In this document: one piece after another, positions 24,427-36,557 of the stretch
Layout: each line of letters begins with the position of its first letter
Numbering within the stretch: the stretch's first letter is position 1
Origin: Neorhizobium galegae
GTDB lineage: Bacteria > Pseudomonadota > Alphaproteobacteria > Rhizobiales > Rhizobiaceae
Assembly: GCF_017877055.1 (NCBI RefSeq)
Contig: NZ_JAGIPG010000001.1
Span: forward strand, 2,046,001 to 2,110,000
DNA: 64,000 nt
Reading direction: 5' to 3'
Program-made: the position numbers and the translations under genes
Notes under the pieces: generated by a model
The model's database searches: none
What the model saw: only the letters and a program-made list of their open reading frames with translations
Told to the model about the DNA's origin: nothing

Positions 24427-25146
24427 ATGCGCTTCGATCCCCCACTGGTGCCTGCCACCCTCCTGCAGCGCTACAAACGTTTCCTGTTCGACGCCGTGCT
24501 CGAGGATGGCACGCCGTTTACCGGCTCCTGCCCGAATACCGGTTCGATGCGCGGGCTGACGACGCCGGGCTCGAAAATCTGGGTGTCGCTGCATGACAGC
24601 CCGACCCGCAAATACCGGCACATGTTCGAGATGGTCGAAGTGGACGGCGAGCGCGTCGGGATCAATACCGGCCTGCCGAACCGGCTGGCGGAAGAAGCGA
24701 TCCGCGCCGGGCTGATCCCGAGCCTTGGCGGCTATGAGACGATCCTGCGCGAACAGCGCTACGGCCGCAATTCCCGCATCGACTTCCTGCTTCAGGGCGG
24801 CGACCTGCCGAATGCCTATGTAGAGGTGAAAAACGTCCACTTCTGCCGCGAGCCGGGGTTGGCGGAATTTCCCGACACCGTGACCAAGCGCGGCGCCAAG
24901 CATCTGGAGGAACTGGGCGACATGGCGGAGGCCGGTCACCGCGCGGTGATGGTCTATCTCATCCAGCGCCACGACTGCTCGCGTTTCCGCATCTGCGGAG
25001 ATCTCGACCCTTTCTATGCGCTCGCCTTCGAGCGTGCCAAATCCCGCGGCGTCGAGGCCTATGCCGTCCATTGCCGCGTTTCACCGGAGGAAATCGCGCC
25101 CGCGGGGCTGATCGCCATGGACGAACGGGGCTCGGCTGTTTTATGA
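24427..25146 (+). CDS. sfsA: SfsA family protein (DNA/RNA nuclease-like)
   Basis: 239 residues matching SfsA along its length: [31 protein letters not shown] (nuclease-like E-x-K) and Phe-Pro-Asp-Thr-Val-Thr-Lys-Arg-Gly. First linked with sugar fermentation in E. coli, the fold has a restriction-nuclease core. Starts 12 bases after phaC and is followed by map after 25 bases. Confidence 0.9.
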   Translation: MRFDPPLVPATLLQRYKRFLFDAVLEDGTPFTGSCPNTGSMRGLTTPGSKIWVSLHDSPTRKYRHMFEMVEVDGERVGINTGLPNRLAEEAIRAGLIPSLGGYETILREQRYGRNSRIDFLLQGGDLPNAYVEVKNVHFCREPGLAEFPDTVTKRGAKHLEELGDMAEAGHRAVMVYLIQRHDCSRFRICGDLDPFYALAFERAKSRGVEAYAVHCRVSPEEIAPAGLIAMDERGSAVL

Positions 25147-25171
25147 ACAGAGAGATTGCGAGAGAAGAACC

Positions 25172-26008
25172 ATGGTCAGCTATATCGAGGCGGTTTCCGC
25201 CCCCCTGAAGAATACGGGTGCGATCCGCCTCTACAGTGCGGACGATTTTGCCGGCATGCGCAAGGCCTGCCTGCTCACCGCGCGCTGCCTCGACGAGCTT
25301 GCAACGATCGTGCGGCCCGGCGTCACCACCAACGCGATAGACCGCTTCGTCTTCGAGTTCGGCATGGACCACGGCGCGCTGCCGGCGACGCTGAACTATC
25401 GCGGTTATACGAAATCCTCCTGCACCTCGATCAACCATGTCGTCTGCCACGGTATTCCCGACGACAAGCCGTTGCGGGAAGGCGATATCGTCAATATCGA
25501 CGTCACCTATATCCTCGACGGCTGGCACGGGGATTCGAGCCGCATGTATCCGGTCGGGCAGATCAAGCGAGCTTCCGAGCGCCTACTCGAAGTCACCTAT
25601 GAATGCCTCATGCGTGGCATCGAGGCCGTGCGTCCCGGCGCCCGTACCGGGGCGATCGGCGAAGCGATCCAGACCTATGCGGAAGCGGAACGCTGCTCGG
25701 TGGTGCGCGATTTCTGCGGCCATGGCGTCGGCCGGCTTTTCCACGACTCGCCGAACATCCTGCATTACGGCCGCGCCGACGAAGGCCCGGAGATGAAGGA
25801 AGGGATGATCTTCACGATCGAGCCGATGATCAATCTCGGCAAGCCGCATGTGAAGGTGCTGTCCGACGGCTGGACGGCGGTCACCCGCGACCGGTCGCTG
25901 TCAGCGCAATACGAACATGCGATCGGCGTCACTGCCACCGGCTGCGAAATCTTCACCTTGTCGCCCGGCGGTTTCGACCGACCCGGCCTGCCACCGCTTT
26001 CGAGGTAA
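25172..26008 (+). CDS. map: Methionine aminopeptidase type I
   Basis: 278 residues, removes the initiator Met from nascent proteins. The five metal ligands are visible: Asp in Asn-Ile-Asp-Val-Thr, Asp in His-Gly-Asp-Ser-Ser-Arg, His in Gly-His-Gly-Val-Gly, Glu in Thr-Ile-Glu-Pro-Met and a C-terminal Glu in Gln-Tyr-Glu-His. Preceded by Cys-His-Gly-Ile-Pro. There is no N-terminal zinc finger, as usual for bacterial type I. GAGAGAAGAACC precedes the ATG. Confidence 0.95.
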   Translation: MVSYIEAVSAPLKNTGAIRLYSADDFAGMRKACLLTARCLDELATIVRPGVTTNAIDRFVFEFGMDHGALPATLNYRGYTKSSCTSINHVVCHGIPDDKPLREGDIVNIDVTYILDGWHGDSSRMYPVGQIKRASERLLEVTYECLMRGIEAVRPGARTGAIGEAIQTYAEAERCSVVRDFCGHGVGRLFHDSPNILHYGRADEGPEMKEGMIFTIEPMINLGKPHVKVLSDGWTAVTRDRSLSAQYEHAIGVTATGCEIFTLSPGGFDRPGLPPLSR

Positions 26009-26011
26009 CGG

Positions 26012-26815
26012 ATGGCCAGCCGCTCCGCTCCTCCACCGGACGAACAGACGTCCTTCACCCAGGACGAGCGCGGCTTTTTCGCCGAACAGCTGACCAAGCC
26101 GAAAGCCATCAAGAAACCGGCCTCGATGGACGACGAAGAGCCGGGCGCGCATTACCACGGTCACCGCGAGCGCCTCAAAACCAAGTATCGCGAACATGGC
26201 GACACCGGGCTTGCCGACTACGAAATCCTTGAACTCCTGCTGTTCCGGTCGATCCCGCGCCGCGATACGAAACCGCTTGCCAAGGCGCTGATCGCCCGGT
26301 TTGGAACGCTTGCCGGCGTTCTGGGAGCGCCGCTCGGATTGCTGCAGGAGGTCAAGGGCGTCGGCGAAGCGGTGGCGCTCGACCTGAAACTCGTCGCGAC
26401 CGTCGGTCATCGGATGCTGAAGAGCGAGCTGCGCGGCAAGCAGGTCCTGTCGTCGTGGTCTTCCGTCATCGATTACTGCCATGCGATCATGGCCTACGAG
26501 CCCCGCGAACAGTTCCGCATCCTCTTCCTCGACAAGCGCAATGCGCTGATCGCCGACGAGGTGCAGGGCCATGGTACCGTCGACCATACGCCGGTCTATC
26601 CGCGCGAAGTCGTGCGCCGGGCGCTTGAACTGTCGGCCACCGCGATCATCCTCGTCCACAATCATCCGAGCGGCGACCCCACCCCTTCCCGCGCCGATAT
26701 AGACATGACCAAGACGATCGTCGACACCGCGAAACCCCTGGGTATCACGGTGCACGACCACATCATCATCGGCAAGGACGGGCATGTCAGCCTGAAGGGT
26801 CTCAGGCTGATCTGA
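26012..26815 (+). CDS. radC: RadC family protein with MPN/JAMM domain
   Basis: 267 residues. N-terminal helix-hairpin-helix region (Val-Lys-Gly-Val-Gly-Glu-Ala) followed by the JAMM zinc motif [10 protein letters not shown]-x-Pro-Ser. Once considered a DNA repair gene; the role is unsettled and the fold is that of JAB1-type isopeptidases. Starts 3 bases after map. The N-terminal 30 residues are low complexity. Confidence 0.88.
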   Translation: MASRSAPPPDEQTSFTQDERGFFAEQLTKPKAIKKPASMDDEEPGAHYHGHRERLKTKYREHGDTGLADYEILELLLFRSIPRRDTKPLAKALIARFGTLAGVLGAPLGLLQEVKGVGEAVALDLKLVATVGHRMLKSELRGKQVLSSWSSVIDYCHAIMAYEPREQFRILFLDKRNALIADEVQGHGTVDHTPVYPREVVRRALELSATAIILVHNHPSGDPTPSRADIDMTKTIVDTAKPLGITVHDHIIIGKDGHVSLKGLRLI

Positions 26816-26827
26816 GTTCCCGCAGCC

Positions 26828-27715
26828 TCAACCGGCGAAATAAGCTTCCCGATCGAGATCGGCGAGCAGTCCCGGTCCGGTGGGTTCCCAGCCGAGCTGT
26901 TCCCGGGTAGCTGCGCTTGAAGCCCGGTTGTCGATTTCCGCGAAATGTGCAAACCAGCCGAAATGTTCGGCAGCCTCGTCGCGGGTCTCTGCGACAACCG
27001 GCAGGTTCAGGCGTTTTCCGATCACGCCCGCGATGTCCCGGAACGGAATGCCCTCCTCCGCAACCGCATGATACCGGGCGCCCGCGACACCCTTTTCCAG
27101 CACGAGCCTGTAAAGGCGGGCGGCATCGAACCGGTGCACGGCGGGCCACTGGTTGGCCCCATCGCCGACATAGGCTGAGGCACCTTTCTGACGCGCCATG
27201 TTGATGAGGATCGGGACGAACCCATGGTCGCCGTCGCCATGCACCGAAGGCGGCAGGCGGATGACCGAGATGCGTGGGCCTGACGTCACCGAAAATGCCG
27301 TCTGTTCCGAGACGCGCGGAACTGGCGAGCCGGAGGCGGGCGGCGTTTCTTCGGTCGCCAGCTGGCCCGGCGACAGAAGGCCGGTGCCGGACGTGACGAT
27401 CAGAGGACGGTCGGTGCCAGCGAGTGCGTTGCCGAGCGCTTCGATGGCGCACCGGTCGATCTCGCAATTTTCCTTAAATTTCGAGAAGTCGTGGATGAAG
27501 CCGGTATGGATGACGGCATCCGAGGCGGCAGCTCCGCTTTTCAGGCTGTCCAAATCCTCCAGCGTGCCGCGATGGACGTCGGCGCCGGCGGTAGTCAACG
27601 CTGCGGCGGAAAAATCCGAACGGGCAAGGCCGAGAACCTGATGGCCCGCCTCGATTAGTTCCCTGACGACGGCCGAGCCGACAAACCCGGTCGCGCCGGT
27701 TACAAAAACACGCAT
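26828..27715 (-). CDS. NAD(P)-dependent extended SDR/epimerase-family oxidoreductase
   Basis: 295 residues. Rossmann motif Gly-Ala-Thr-Gly-Phe-Val-Gly at 7-13 and the general atypical SDR layout. The usual Tyr-x3-Lys catalytic pair is not obvious; the region after Thr-Ser-Gly-Thr lacks it, so it belongs to the atypical group (like NAD(P)H-binding reductases). Divergent from an XRE regulator with about 100 bases between, a pairing common for regulators that control an oxidoreductase. Substrate unknown. Confidence 0.8.
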   Translation of the reverse strand: MRVFVTGATGFVGSAVVRELIEAGHQVLGLARSDFSAAALTTAGADVHRGTLEDLDSLKSGAAASDAVIHTGFIHDFSKFKENCEIDRCAIEALGNALAGTDRPLIVTSGTGLLSPGQLATEETPPASGSPVPRVSEQTAFSVTSGPRISVIRLPPSVHGDGDHGFVPILINMARQKGASAYVGDGANQWPAVHRFDAARLYRLVLEKGVAGARYHAVAEEGIPFRDIAGVIGKRLNLPVVAETRDEAAEHFGWFAHFAEIDNRASSAATREQLGWEPTGPGLLADLDREAYFAG

Positions 27716-27813
27716 GACTGTCCTCTTCAGTTGTCTGACGAGGCTGTGATAGGGTTTTCCAAATGGCGAAAAAGCCGTGACGTTTTACCGGTATACGCAC
27801 TAACAGGCTGAGC

Positions 27814-28653
27814 ATGCCGACACTTGAGGACGAAAACCTTCTCGGAAACTATCTGAAGGACCGCCGCGCGAAACTTAGCCCGGCCGCGTTCGGCATTCCT
27901 TCGACGCGCAGGCGCACGCCCGGTCTCCGACGCGAGGAGGTGGCGCAGCGCGCCAATGTCAGTGCCACCTGGTACACCTGGCTCGAACAGGGCCGCGGCG
28001 GCGCTCCTTCCGCGGACGTGCTGGACCGGCTCGCCAAGGCACTTTCGCTGAACGACGCCGAGCGCGAGCACCTTTTTCTGCTGGCGCAGCACCGGCCGCC
28101 CGAAGTGCGATACGAACACTCTGAACCGATCACGCCGCAGCTGCAACGGGTGCTGGATTCGCTGGAGTTCAGCCCGGCTATCGTCAGGACAGCGCTGTGG
28201 GACGTCGTCGCCTGGAACGATGCCGCCGCGACTACGCTCACCGACTATGCGAAGCTTGCGCCGGAACAACGCAACATCCTGAAACTTCTGTTCGGCAATT
28301 CGCCTGCCCGCGCGCATATGATCCATTGGGAGAGAGATGCCCGCTCCGCGGTCGCGGCTTTCCGGTCGGAAGCGGCACGGGCCGGAAATACAGAAAAAAT
28401 CCAGGCGCTTGTCGCCGACATCAGCCGATCGAGCCCGGAATTCGAGGCCATATGGCGGGACTACGCGGTTCAGAACTACGGAGAAGGTCTCAAGCACGTC
28501 CGCCATGCGACGGCAGGAGACCTCGCACTCGAATATTCATCCTTTGCCGTGGATGGCCGACCTGATCTGGGCCTGGTTATTTTCACGCCGGCAACCGTTG
28601 ACGATGCGGAGCGGCTGAAGGCGCTGATCGCGAGCCGCAGGGCGGCCAGATAA
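27814..28653 (+). CDS. XRE-family regulator with MmyB-like ligand-binding domain
   Basis: 279 residues. N-terminal HTH (about 8-75: Leu-Arg-Arg-Glu-Glu-Val-Ala-Gln-Arg-Ala-Asn-Val-Ser-Ala-Thr-Trp-Tyr-Thr-Trp-Leu-Glu-Gln-Gly) of the exact type fused to MmyB domains, then a C-terminal domain of about 170 residues that binds fatty acid-like ligands in family members (Asn-Ile-Leu-Lys-Leu-Leu-Phe and Trp-x-Asp-Tyr-x-Val blocks). Probably represses itself and the divergent SDR gene. Confidence 0.88.
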   Translation: MPTLEDENLLGNYLKDRRAKLSPAAFGIPSTRRRTPGLRREEVAQRANVSATWYTWLEQGRGGAPSADVLDRLAKALSLNDAEREHLFLLAQHRPPEVRYEHSEPITPQLQRVLDSLEFSPAIVRTALWDVVAWNDAAATTLTDYAKLAPEQRNILKLLFGNSPARAHMIHWERDARSAVAAFRSEAARAGNTEKIQALVADISRSSPEFEAIWRDYAVQNYGEGLKHVRHATAGDLALEYSSFAVDGRPDLGLVIFTPATVDDAERLKALIASRRAAR

Positions 28654-28671
28654 CCGCCGTTTCGTGACCAC

Positions 28672-30494
<1,823 letters not shown>

Positions 30495-30498
<4 letters not shown>

Positions 30499-31259
30499 TG
30501 GGGCTTCCAGGGGGTGGCAAAGGAGGCCGATGCGCGGCCTTCCGCCTCGCGGGCGGCTTCCAGCTCGGCGATCTTCTGGTCGATGATCCGGCGGTCGATC
30601 ATGCCGTGCGGGTTTTCGCGGGTGGGCATGGTTTCGGCGACATGCAGGAAACGCTCCTGCGCCACCGCGTAGAGCCGGCGCAGTTCGCCGAGCGGATCGG
30701 CGTGGTCGTCGGCGTTGATGCGCAGCCAGGGATAATCCTGATCGCGATAGAGAACCATCGCGGCGGACTGCTTGCCACGCTTGTCGCCGCCGGCTGCCTC
30801 TCCGGCATCCATGGCCGTGAGCAGGCGTTCGGCGAGCGGCGCGCCTTCGGCCGCCTTTTCCTTGTAGACCCGCAGCGTCTCGGCGATCACCTGCGGTCCG
30901 GCCAGCATGTTGCCGGCAACCGAGACGTTGTCGTCGACCAGATGGCCGGCCCAATCGACGCAGATCTCGCCGGTATAGGCGGCATTGCGGCCATTGGCGT
31001 CGATCAGATGAAACTGGCGCTGGCGACGGCCGTCATCGCGCGCCGTCATTACCTCGATGATCTCTTCCGGCGATTTGCCCTCTTCCAGAAGCTTCAGTCC
31101 GTCGGTGCCGTAGAGCGGGCTGACAAAGGCCTGGGTGGCGACGGCGCCCACCCTGCCCTTGATATGCGGCACCGCGGCGCCGACCGCAAAGAAGCGGCTG
31201 GCAACCGAGATCCCCAAGTGACCCGTCTCCGGATCGCGCGCGACAATGGACCAGGTCAT
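30495..31259 (-). CDS. DUF1028 family protein (Ntn-hydrolase-like)
   Basis: 254 residues beginning Met-Thr-Trp-Ser-Ile-Val-Ala-Arg-Asp, the conserved start of DUF1028, with Gly-Ala-Val-Ala-Thr-Gln-Ala, Gly-Asn-Met-Leu-Ala-Gly-Pro and the C-terminal Pro-Trp-Leu-Arg-Ile-Asn block. Members adopt the Ntn-hydrolase fold and often lie beside gamma-glutamyltransferase genes, as here (3 bases from ggt). Probably a peptide or amide hydrolase; activity is not established. Confidence 0.85.
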
Positions 31260-31262
31260 GGC

Positions 31263-33047
31263 TTATCTCCCGACCGCATAGGCCTGCATGAGGCGCGGCG
31301 TTGCGGCTGCCCGCATCAAACCGTCCGCATCGCGGCGCGCCGCGGTCAAACGGCCGACACTCCAGGGATCCGCGACCGTGATCTGGTGGCCGCGGCTGCG
31401 CAGCTCGGCGAGCACGTCGGCACCGATATTGCTTTCCACCATGATGTTTCCCGGCTGGCTGGTGCGCGGATAGAAGGAGCCGGGGAAATGGGTGGTGTGG
31501 AACAGCGGCATGTCGATCGCCGCCTGCAGGTTCGGCTTGTGGTGAACGTAACGCAGGAAGAAGGGCAGCTGCCATTGATCCTGCTGGTCGCCGCCGGGCG
31601 TGCCGAACACCAGCGTCGGGCGACCCTGATGCAGGGCGAGCGATGGGGTGAGCGTCGTGCGCGGGCGTTTTCCCGGTTCCAGCGAGGTCGGCAGACCGGG
31701 CTTCAGCCAGAACATCTGGGCACGGGAATTCAGCGCGAAACCGAGGCCGGGCACGATCGGCGAGGACTGCAGCCAGCCGCCGGAGGGCGTGGTCGACACC
31801 ATGTTGCCCCAGCGGTCGATGACGTCGATATGCACCGTGTCGCCGCGCTTTTCGGTGAGGTGCGACATGGTCGGCTCGTAAACCGCGCCTTTGCCGCTGA
31901 CTTCGGCGAGCATGCCCATGGTGAGGTCGAACTGGTGGTCGTAACCGGGAACCCGGCCCGGCCGCAGCTCCAGCGAGGCTTGGCTGCCGATCAGCTTGCG
32001 GCGCTCGGCATTGTAGCCTTCCGACAGCAGGTATTCGGTCGGGATCTGCGCGAAATCCGGATCGCCGTAATAAACTTCGCGGTCGGCGAAGGCGAGCTTC
32101 ATGGCTTCCACGACGACATGCACGAAATCCGGTCCGGCCGGATCCATCGCCGAGAGATCAAAGCCCTTCAGCAGCGCCAGCGATTGCAGCAGCACCGGCC
32201 CCTGTCCCCAGGCCGGCGTCTTGGCAACGGTCCAGTCGTGATAGTCATAGGTCTGCGGCGCCTCGACGGTCGCCTGCCAGTTTGCCATGTCGTCGGCCGT
32301 CAGCACGCCCTTGTGGCGGACGCCACTCGCATCCATCACCTCAGCCGTCGAGACATAACGGTCGATCGCCTCGGCCACGAAGCCGCGGTAGAAGGCGTCG
32401 CGGGCGGCTTCGATCTGGTTTTCGCGGCCGGTCCTGGCTTCGGCCTCGGCGATGACGCGTTTCCAGGTCTCGGCAAGCACCGGGTTTTTGAAATTGCTCT
32501 GCGCCCCGGGCGCCACGCCGCCCGGTAGCCAGGTCGCGTAGGAGGTCGGCCACTCGGTCTCGAAGAAGTTCGCCAATCCCTTGATGGTGGCGGAAACGCG
32601 GGCGAGCATCGGGTGGCCGTGCTCAGCGTAGTAGATCGCCGGCTCCAGCACGTCGCGGACGCTCATCGTACCGTAGTCGCGCAGCATCAGCATCCAGCCG
32701 TCGAAGGCGCCTGGGATGACAGTCGCCAACAGGCCGTCGCCGGGGATCAGCTTCAGGCCTTCCGACGTGTAGTGCTCGATGGTGGCACCAGCCGGCGCAG
32801 GCCCCTGGGCGCAGATGACTTCAACCTTGTCCTTTTTTGCCGAATAGAAGACGGCCGGCATGTCGCCGCCAGGGCCGCAGAGATGCGGTTCGACGATCTG
32901 CAGCACGAAGCCGGTCGCAACCGCCGCATCGAAGGCGTTGCCGCCCTTTTCGAGGATTGCCATGCCGACGGCCGAAGCGATCCAGTGGGTCGAGGTAACG
33001 ACCCCGAATGTGCCGAGAATTTCCGGCCGTGTTGTGAATTCAGTCAT
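31263..33047 (-). CDS. ggt: Gamma-glutamyltransferase family protein
   Basis: 594 residues. Ntn-hydrolase that self-cleaves into two chains; the nucleophile Thr is in the Asp-Thr-Val-His-Ile-Asp-Val-Ile-Asp segment, with Met-Val-Ser-Thr-Thr-Pro-Ser-Gly-Gly downstream and Gly-Gly-Asn-Ala-Phe-Asp-Ala near the N-terminus. No signal peptide is seen (it begins Met-Thr-Glu-Phe-Thr-Thr), so it may be cytoplasmic, acting on imported gamma-glutamyl peptides. I chose the ATG at 33047 with AGGAT upstream; the frame is open further but runs into the dppC-like gene. Confidence 0.9.
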   Translation of the reverse strand: MTEFTTRPEILGTFGVVTSTHWIASAVGMAILEKGGNAFDAAVATGFVLQIVEPHLCGPGGDMPAVFYSAKKDKVEVICAQGPAPAGATIEHYTSEGLKLIPGDGLLATVIPGAFDGWMLMLRDYGTMSVRDVLEPAIYYAEHGHPMLARVSATIKGLANFFETEWPTSYATWLPGGVAPGAQSNFKNPVLAETWKRVIAEAEARTGRENQIEAARDAFYRGFVAEAIDRYVSTAEVMDASGVRHKGVLTADDMANWQATVEAPQTYDYHDWTVAKTPAWGQGPVLLQSLALLKGFDLSAMDPAGPDFVHVVVEAMKLAFADREVYYGDPDFAQIPTEYLLSEGYNAERRKLIGSQASLELRPGRVPGYDHQFDLTMGMLAEVSGKGAVYEPTMSHLTEKRGDTVHIDVIDRWGNMVSTTPSGGWLQSSPIVPGLGFALNSRAQMFWLKPGLPTSLEPGKRPRTTLTPSLALHQGRPTLVFGTPGGDQQDQWQLPFFLRYVHHKPNLQAAIDMPLFHTTHFPGSFYPRTSQPGNIMVESNIGADVLAELRSRGHQITVADPWSVGRLTAARRDADGLMRAAATPRLMQAYAVGR

Positions 33048-33066
33048 GGGTATAAATCCTTTCAGA

Positions 33067-33942
33067 TCATGCTTCGCGCGGGTCGAGCGCATCGCGCAGG
33101 CCATCGCCGAGGAGATTGAAGCCAATGACGACGAGGAAGATCGCCGCACCCGGCCACATCGCCATCCAGGGAGCCTGGCTCAGGAAATTCTTGGCAACGT
33201 TCAGCATCGAGCCCCAGGATGGAGCCGGCGGCTGCTGGCCGAGGCCAAGGAAGGAAAGGCTCGCCTCGGCGATGATCGCGGTTGCGATCGTCAGCGTCGC
33301 CTGGACGATGATTGGCGCCACCACGTTCGGCAGGATGTAACGGGTCATGATTTCGAAGTGGTTCAGGCCGACGGCGCGCGCGCCTTCGACATAATCCTCG
33401 GTCTTGACCGCCAGAACCTGGCCGCGGGTCAGCCGCACGAAGATCGGCATAGCGGACAGGCCGATGGCGATCATCGCGTTCATCAGGCTCGGGCCCAGGA
33501 ATGCCGCGAGCGCGATCGCCATGATCAGGAAGGGCATGGCGAGCAGCGCCTCGGTGATCCGCGAGATCACCATGTCCACCCAGCCGCCGAAATAGCCCGA
33601 GATCAGGCCAAAGGGCACGCCGATGCCGACCGCGATGGCGACGGAGAACACGCCTGCCATCAGCGATGCCCGGGCGCCCCAGATCATGCGGGACAGGATA
33701 TCGCGGCCGAGGTCGTCGGTCCCGAGCCAGTACATGGCCGAGGGCGCCTTGCGGATCGCCGTCCAGCTCGTGGCGACCGGATCGATGATCGGCAGGATCG
33801 GCGCGCAGGCTGCCAGGATTGCGAAGAACAGGACGATGACGGCGCCGACAAGCGCACTTCGGTTCTTCTTCATCTTGCGCCAGGCGCGGCTCTTGTCGCG
33901 CTTTGCCGCCGCCACCGGCTGCGCTTGGTCGATCGTGGTCAT
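33067..33942 (-). CDS. Peptide ABC transporter permease, DppC/OppC type
   Basis: 291 residues. N-terminal cytoplasmic segment with Trp-Arg-Lys-Met-Lys-Lys-Asn-Arg-Ser-Ala-Leu (the OppC_N domain), first helix, Leu-Gly-Thr-Asp-Asp-Leu-Gly-Arg-Asp, then five membrane helices and the EAA loop Glu-Gly-Ala-Arg-Ala-Val-Gly-Leu-Asn. Ends with Leu-Arg-Asp-Ala-Leu-Asp-Pro-Arg, the canonical DppC tail. Its ATG overlaps the dppB stop (ATGA). Confidence 0.92.
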   Translation of the reverse strand: MTTIDQAQPVAAAKRDKSRAWRKMKKNRSALVGAVIVLFFAILAACAPILPIIDPVATSWTAIRKAPSAMYWLGTDDLGRDILSRMIWGARASLMAGVFSVAIAVGIGVPFGLISGYFGGWVDMVISRITEALLAMPFLIMAIALAAFLGPSLMNAMIAIGLSAMPIFVRLTRGQVLAVKTEDYVEGARAVGLNHFEIMTRYILPNVVAPIIVQATLTIATAIIAEASLSFLGLGQQPPAPSWGSMLNVAKNFLSQAPWMAMWPGAAIFLVVIGFNLLGDGLRDALDPREA

Positions 33943-34886
33943 AGGGTGGCCCTCAGACGCGGATTGAGCAGGACATAAAGCACGTCGGCAATCAGGTTCA
34001 TCAGGATGAATCCGACGGCCGTGCACAGAACGACGCCCTGCACCACCGCATAGTCGCGGTTGAAGACGGCATCGACGATGAGCTTGCCGAAGCCTGGAAT
34101 GGTGAAGATCTGTTCGGTCAACACCGCACCGGCGAGCAGTTCCCCGAACAGCAGCGCCGACAGCGTCACGACCGGCAGAAGCGCATTGCGGAAACTGTGG
34201 CTGAGCACCACTTCGCGCGGCGACAGGCCCTTGGCACGGGCGGTACGGATATAGTCGGCGCTGAGCACGCCGATCATCGCCGAGCGGGTATGGCGCATCA
34301 GCGTCGCCGCCAGCGCATTGCCGAGCACGAAGGCCGGCATGACCATGGTCTGCAGGGACCGGACCGGATCGACGAAGATCGACTCGTAGCCTGAGGCCGG
34401 CAGCCATCCGAGCTGCACCGAGATCAGCAGGATCAGCATGATGCCGAGCCAGAAATTCGGGATCGACAGGCCGGTCAGCGCCAGCACGTTGGCGATGTAG
34501 TCGATGAACGTATTCTTCTTGACCGCCGCAAGGATGCCAATCGGAATGCCGATCAGCATGGCGAAGACCATCGCCATGACGGCAAGCTGTATCGTCACCG
34601 GCAGCTTCTGGAGGATCAGTTCCAGGACCGGCTGGTTGGTGCGCAACGAGATGCCGAAATCGCCCACCAGCACGCCGCCGAGCCAGTAGAAATATTGCAC
34701 CACGACCGGATCGTTCAGCCGGTACTTGTCGCGCAGGAATTCGATGACCGCAGGGTCGCGCTCCTCGCCGGCCATGGCCAGGATCGGATCGCCGGGCAAC
34801 AATTTCTGCAGTGAAAAGACAAAAATGGAGATGATCAGCAAGGTCGGGATGGCGACCAGCAGACGCTTTCCGATGTAGACAGGCAT
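33939..34886 (-). CDS. Peptide ABC transporter permease, DppB/OppB type
   Basis: 315 residues. Begins with a single helix and Pro-Gly-Asp-Pro, then Leu-Gly-Asp-Phe-Gly-Ile-Ser in the first loop and the EAA loop Arg-Thr-Ala-Arg-Ala-Lys-Gly-Leu-Ser, and ends Asp-Val-Leu-Tyr-Val-Leu-Leu-Asn-Pro-Arg as DppB proteins do. With the DppC-type partner it forms the transmembrane channel for a family-5 peptide binding protein encoded 84 bases upstream. Confidence 0.92.
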   Translation of the reverse strand: MPVYIGKRLLVAIPTLLIISIFVFSLQKLLPGDPILAMAGEERDPAVIEFLRDKYRLNDPVVVQYFYWLGGVLVGDFGISLRTNQPVLELILQKLPVTIQLAVMAMVFAMLIGIPIGILAAVKKNTFIDYIANVLALTGLSIPNFWLGIMLILLISVQLGWLPASGYESIFVDPVRSLQTMVMPAFVLGNALAATLMRHTRSAMIGVLSADYIRTARAKGLSPREVVLSHSFRNALLPVVTLSALLFGELLAGAVLTEQIFTIPGFGKLIVDAVFNRDYAVVQGVVLCTAVGFILMNLIADVLYVLLNPRLRATL

Positions 34887-34970
34887 GACGCCGTCCCCCG
34901 TTGAGCAACATTGTTACGAAGCGATGCGGAAAAGTGCCGCATGGGTCCACTCCCATGCGGCACGAGGAGC

Positions 34971-36479
34971 TTAGCCCTTCTTGACGCCTTGCAGGCGGAT
35001 CATGCCGTCAGGACTGGGCACGAACCCTGTGACATTCTTCTTGTAGGCCCAGATCCACGACTGATGGCCGAGATAGATGACCGGCAGGTCTTCGTTGAGG
35101 ATTACGCCCGCTGCATCGTATTTCTGCTTGCGGACCGCATCGTCGGTCGAGGCGCGTGCTTCGTTGAGCAGCTTGTCGACCTCCGGATTGCAGTATTTCA
35201 CGTCGTTGATGCCACCTTTGCAGGTGATGAACTGATGGATATTGCCATCCGGATCGACGCGGCCGGACCAGTCGGAGCGGCTGAGCTGGAAGTTGCCGCG
35301 GGTCTGCTCTTCAAGCAGGGTGGCGAACTCGGTCGACTTCAGGCTGACGTCGAAGCCGGCTTCGGCGACCATCGACTGCAGGATCTGCATCATCTGCTGG
35401 GCGACCGGGTTGTTCGGGATCTGCAGTTCGACCGGGACACGGTCGAAGCCGGCGGCCTTGATGAGGGCCTTGGCCTTGGCGACGTCGCGGGCCGGAACCG
35501 GGATCGCCTTGTTGAACCACGGGCTGTTCGGCGGGAACGGCTGGTTGCCGCCGACGGCCGTGCCTTCGTAGACGATCTGGTTCATTGCATCGCGGTCGAT
35601 CGCCAGCGAGAAGGCCTGGCGCAGGCGCTTGTCCTTGCCGAACGGGTTGTCGGCGCGCGGACCATTGCCGACGTTGGCGTAGAGAGCCATGTAGCCGATA
35701 TTGACGGTCGCATCGTATTTCAGGCCCGAATTGCCCTTGACGGCAGCAACATCGGTCGGAGCCAGGCGCTCGATGAAGTCGAGGTCGCCCGACTGCAGGT
35801 TGGCGAGGCGCACGGTCGTATCCGGGATCGGAAGATAGGTGACCTTGTCGACGAAGATCTTGTCCTTGTTCCAGTAATCCTTGAATTTTTCGAGCACGAT
35901 ACGGTCCTGCTGGACGCGCTCGACGAACTTGAACGGGCCGGCGCAGACCGGCTTGGAGCCGAAATTGGCGCCAAGCGCCTTGGCGGCGGTCGGCGATACG
36001 ATCATGCCGGCGCGGTCGGAAAGTTGGGCGAGCAGCGTCACGTCCGGGGCCTTCAGCGTGAACTTGACTTCCAGCGGGCCGGACGCCTCGACCTTGGCGA
36101 CGGAGGTCAGCTCGCTTTTGCGGCGGGATTCCGGCAGGGTCATGTTGCGTTCGATGGTGGCGACGACGGCTGCGGCGTCGAGCGGGGTGTCGTCATGGAA
36201 CTTGACGCCCTCGCGGAGCTTCATCGTCAGTTCCTTGCCGTCGGCGGACCATTTCCACTCGGTGGCGAGCTGGGGAACGATCTTCAGGTCAGGGGAAACA
36301 TCGACCAGCTTGTCACACAGCGCGGTGTAGACGATACGTCCGACAAAGGTGCGGGACTGGGCCGGGTCGAGAACGTCGGCATCATCCTGGAGGCCGATGC
36401 GCAAATCGACCGCGAGCGCCGGAAAGGCGAAAAGCGCGCCGGCCAGCAGCGCGGTCGTAAGCTTGGTAAGTCGCATCAT
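34971..36479 (-). CDS. Family 5 periplasmic peptide-binding protein
   Basis: 502 residues. Signal peptide (Met-Met-Arg-Leu-Thr-Lys then hydrophobic, cleaved after Ala-Leu-Ala). Family-5 features: Asp-Pro-Ala-Gln, Lys-Leu-Arg-Glu-Gly-Val-Lys-Phe-His-Asp, and Leu-Arg-Gln-Ala-Phe-Ser-Leu-Ala-Ile-Asp-Arg. I chose the ATG at 36479 because the AGAGG site lies 10-12 bases upstream; an ATG at 36488 overlaps the site. The ligand is probably a small or gamma-glutamyl peptide, judged only from the ggt and DUF1028 neighbours. Confidence 0.9.
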   Translation of the reverse strand: MMRLTKLTTALLAGALFAFPALAVDLRIGLQDDADVLDPAQSRTFVGRIVYTALCDKLVDVSPDLKIVPQLATEWKWSADGKELTMKLREGVKFHDDTPLDAAAVVATIERNMTLPESRRKSELTSVAKVEASGPLEVKFTLKAPDVTLLAQLSDRAGMIVSPTAAKALGANFGSKPVCAGPFKFVERVQQDRIVLEKFKDYWNKDKIFVDKVTYLPIPDTTVRLANLQSGDLDFIERLAPTDVAAVKGNSGLKYDATVNIGYMALYANVGNGPRADNPFGKDKRLRQAFSLAIDRDAMNQIVYEGTAVGGNQPFPPNSPWFNKAIPVPARDVAKAKALIKAAGFDRVPVELQIPNNPVAQQMMQILQSMVAEAGFDVSLKSTEFATLLEEQTRGNFQLSRSDWSGRVDPDGNIHQFITCKGGINDVKYCNPEVDKLLNEARASTDDAVRKQKYDAAGVILNEDLPVIYLGHQSWIWAYKKNVTGFVPSPDGMIRLQGVKKG

Positions 36480-36557
36480 TATGAACATTCCTCTCTTGTT
36501 TTCAGGTTCCTGTTTTTAGTCTTGGCCGGTTTTCCGGCTTCTGGTAGCGACGGCCGA